A stretch of 12,797 nucleotides of DNA from Nitrososphaerales archaeon TH1920. Lineage in GTDB: Archaea > Thermoproteota > Nitrososphaeria > Nitrososphaerales > Nitrososphaeraceae. The notes beneath the pieces were generated by a model. It saw nothing but the letters and a program-made list of their open reading frames with translations, was not told the origin of the DNA and searched no databases. Positions 12,444-12,797 of this stretch are shown here, piece after piece. The stretch's first letter is position 1. The number at the start of each line of letters is the position of its first letter. The position numbers and the translations under genes were made by a program. Location of the stretch: positions 1 through 12,797 of the forward strand of contig JAATVM010000245.1 in NCBI GenBank assembly GCA_014523495.1. Direction: 5' to 3'.

Positions 12444-12539
12444 TTGGTCCACCATTAGATGTCAACACAAATAACCATCTTTCAATGTGTCATCAATCGA
12501 AAATTAAGAGCCAAATTCTTTAAAGCATAAAACCCGAAC

Positions 12540-12570
12540 TGTACCTAAGGTTTCGATCCCACTCCCCGCG
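12540..12570 (+). repeat. tRNA-like scar 2 / right direct repeat (attR-like)
   Basis: TGTACCTAA, then GG, then TTTCG and ATCCCACTCCCCGCG, the last 15 nt identical to the 3' end of tRNA-Ser including its discriminator G. TTTTATTT follows immediately, which looks like the original terminator of a tRNA gene. It lacks the rest of a tRNA. The T-loop has lost one A compared with the tRNA, so this copy is not under tRNA selection. Confidence 0.6.
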
Positions 12571-12730
12571 TTTTATTTGATTTTGGCAAAATAAATAAAA
12601 TAAAATGACCTTCAGTAACTTGACTAAATTCAAGACAAGCTTGTTGTCGTACGATTAGGCATGAAGATAGTACTAAAATAGTATAGAAAAAGATAAATGA
12701 ACTATATCGAAGAAAAAAAGAAAGAAAGGA

Positions 12731-12797
12731 TTACTTTTCTTCTAATTCCTTAATCCTCTCCTTAATTCCTTGAACTTCTTTCTCAAGACCATCACTG
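12731..12797 (-). CDS. C-terminal end of a coiled-coil protein, cut by the window edge
   Basis: The last 21 codons and TAA stop of a minus-strand gene. The visible end (LEKEVQGIKERIKELEEK) is strongly charged with heptad-like hydrophobic positions (Leu, Val, Ile, Ile, Leu), a coiled coil. Codon choice, with many GAA/AAG and no stops, favours real coding sequence, but 67 nt cannot identify the protein. It ends outside the putative island and so probably belongs to the host chromosome. Confidence 0.5.
   Translation of the reverse strand, partial: SDGLEKEVQGIKERIKELEEK

Larger units (their letters stand above)
8507..12570. mobile_element. Putative tRNA-Ser-associated genomic island
   Basis: Bounded on the left by tRNA-Ser and on the right by a direct repeat of the tRNA 3' end. 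This is the pattern left when an integrase recombines at a tRNA gene and rebuilds its 3' end. The interior holds accessory-looking content: archaemetzincin, an unknown Cys-cluster protein, five tiny proteins and a small membrane protein, with long gene-poor stretches and mixed strands. No integrase, transposase or replication gene is visible. It could therefore be a decayed element, a cassette mobilised in trans, or a region built by two events, since a second tRNA-like scar lies at 11842-11872. Boundaries are inferred from the repeat only. Confidence 0.5.

Noticed and set aside
12543..12553. 11-nt match ACCTAAGGTTT with tRNA-Thr DNA at 3507-3517
   Set aside because: Matches of this length are expected by chance several times in a window of this size, and the strand and arm do not correspond.
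8591..12570. CRISPR array, insertion-sequence ends or transposase in the island
   Set aside because: No regularly spaced repeats, no terminal inverted repeats paired with target duplications, and no transposase motif were seen.

Overview
The window is AT-rich archaeal DNA. Three things show this: an archaeal-type proteasome beta subunit with a processed N-terminal threonine, an archaeal-type uS11, and a helicase-less XPF-family nuclease with TATA-like boxes placed for leaderless transcripts. The gene mix (bacterial-type LeuCD, a C2H2 microprotein, archaemetzincin, many tiny zinc-ribbon proteins) suggests an ammonia-oxidising thaumarchaeon of the Nitrososphaerales, perhaps near Nitrosocosmicus. 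That lineage call is inference from gene content and base composition, not a database result.

Left part (1-8359), housekeeping genes. On the minus strand lie the start of leuD (cut by the window edge) and leuC, an isopropylmalate isomerase pair for leucine synthesis. They diverge from psmB (20S proteasome beta). A 53-residue helix-rich microprotein meets an XPF-type nuclease gene tail to tail with no spacer. A tRNA-Thr(CGU) follows on the minus strand. Then comes a two-gene operon: a phosphohexomutase of the GlmM/ManB family and ThiL (thiamine-phosphate kinase), overlapping by 17 nt. A stand-alone rps11 converges on it. Divergent from rps11 is a small operon of a 54-residue C2H2 zinc-finger protein and a rhomboid protease carrying a C-terminal Hsp20-like domain. 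An unrecognised 147-residue gene closes this part on the minus strand.

Right part (8507-12570), probable integrated island. An intact class II tRNA-Ser(GCU) sits at its left end. A 15-bp exact copy of the tRNA 3' end (19 of 20 with one gap) occurs 4 kb downstream and is followed at once by a T-rich stretch, as expected if insertion displaced the original tRNA end. A second tRNA-like scar lies 0.7 kb inside. The two scars share the upstream motif TGTACCTAA and weaker flanking similarity. Between the ends are archaemetzincin, an unknown Cys-cluster protein, two microproteins on the minus strand (one transmembrane, one zinc ribbon), a plus-strand zinc ribbon hidden in a different frame from a longer spurious ORF, a two-repeat helical protein, a Cys4 protein and a four-helix membrane protein. 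No integrase is visible, so the island would have to be a decayed, non-autonomous or cassette-like element.

Beyond 12570 only the C-terminal end of a coiled-coil protein on the minus strand enters the window.
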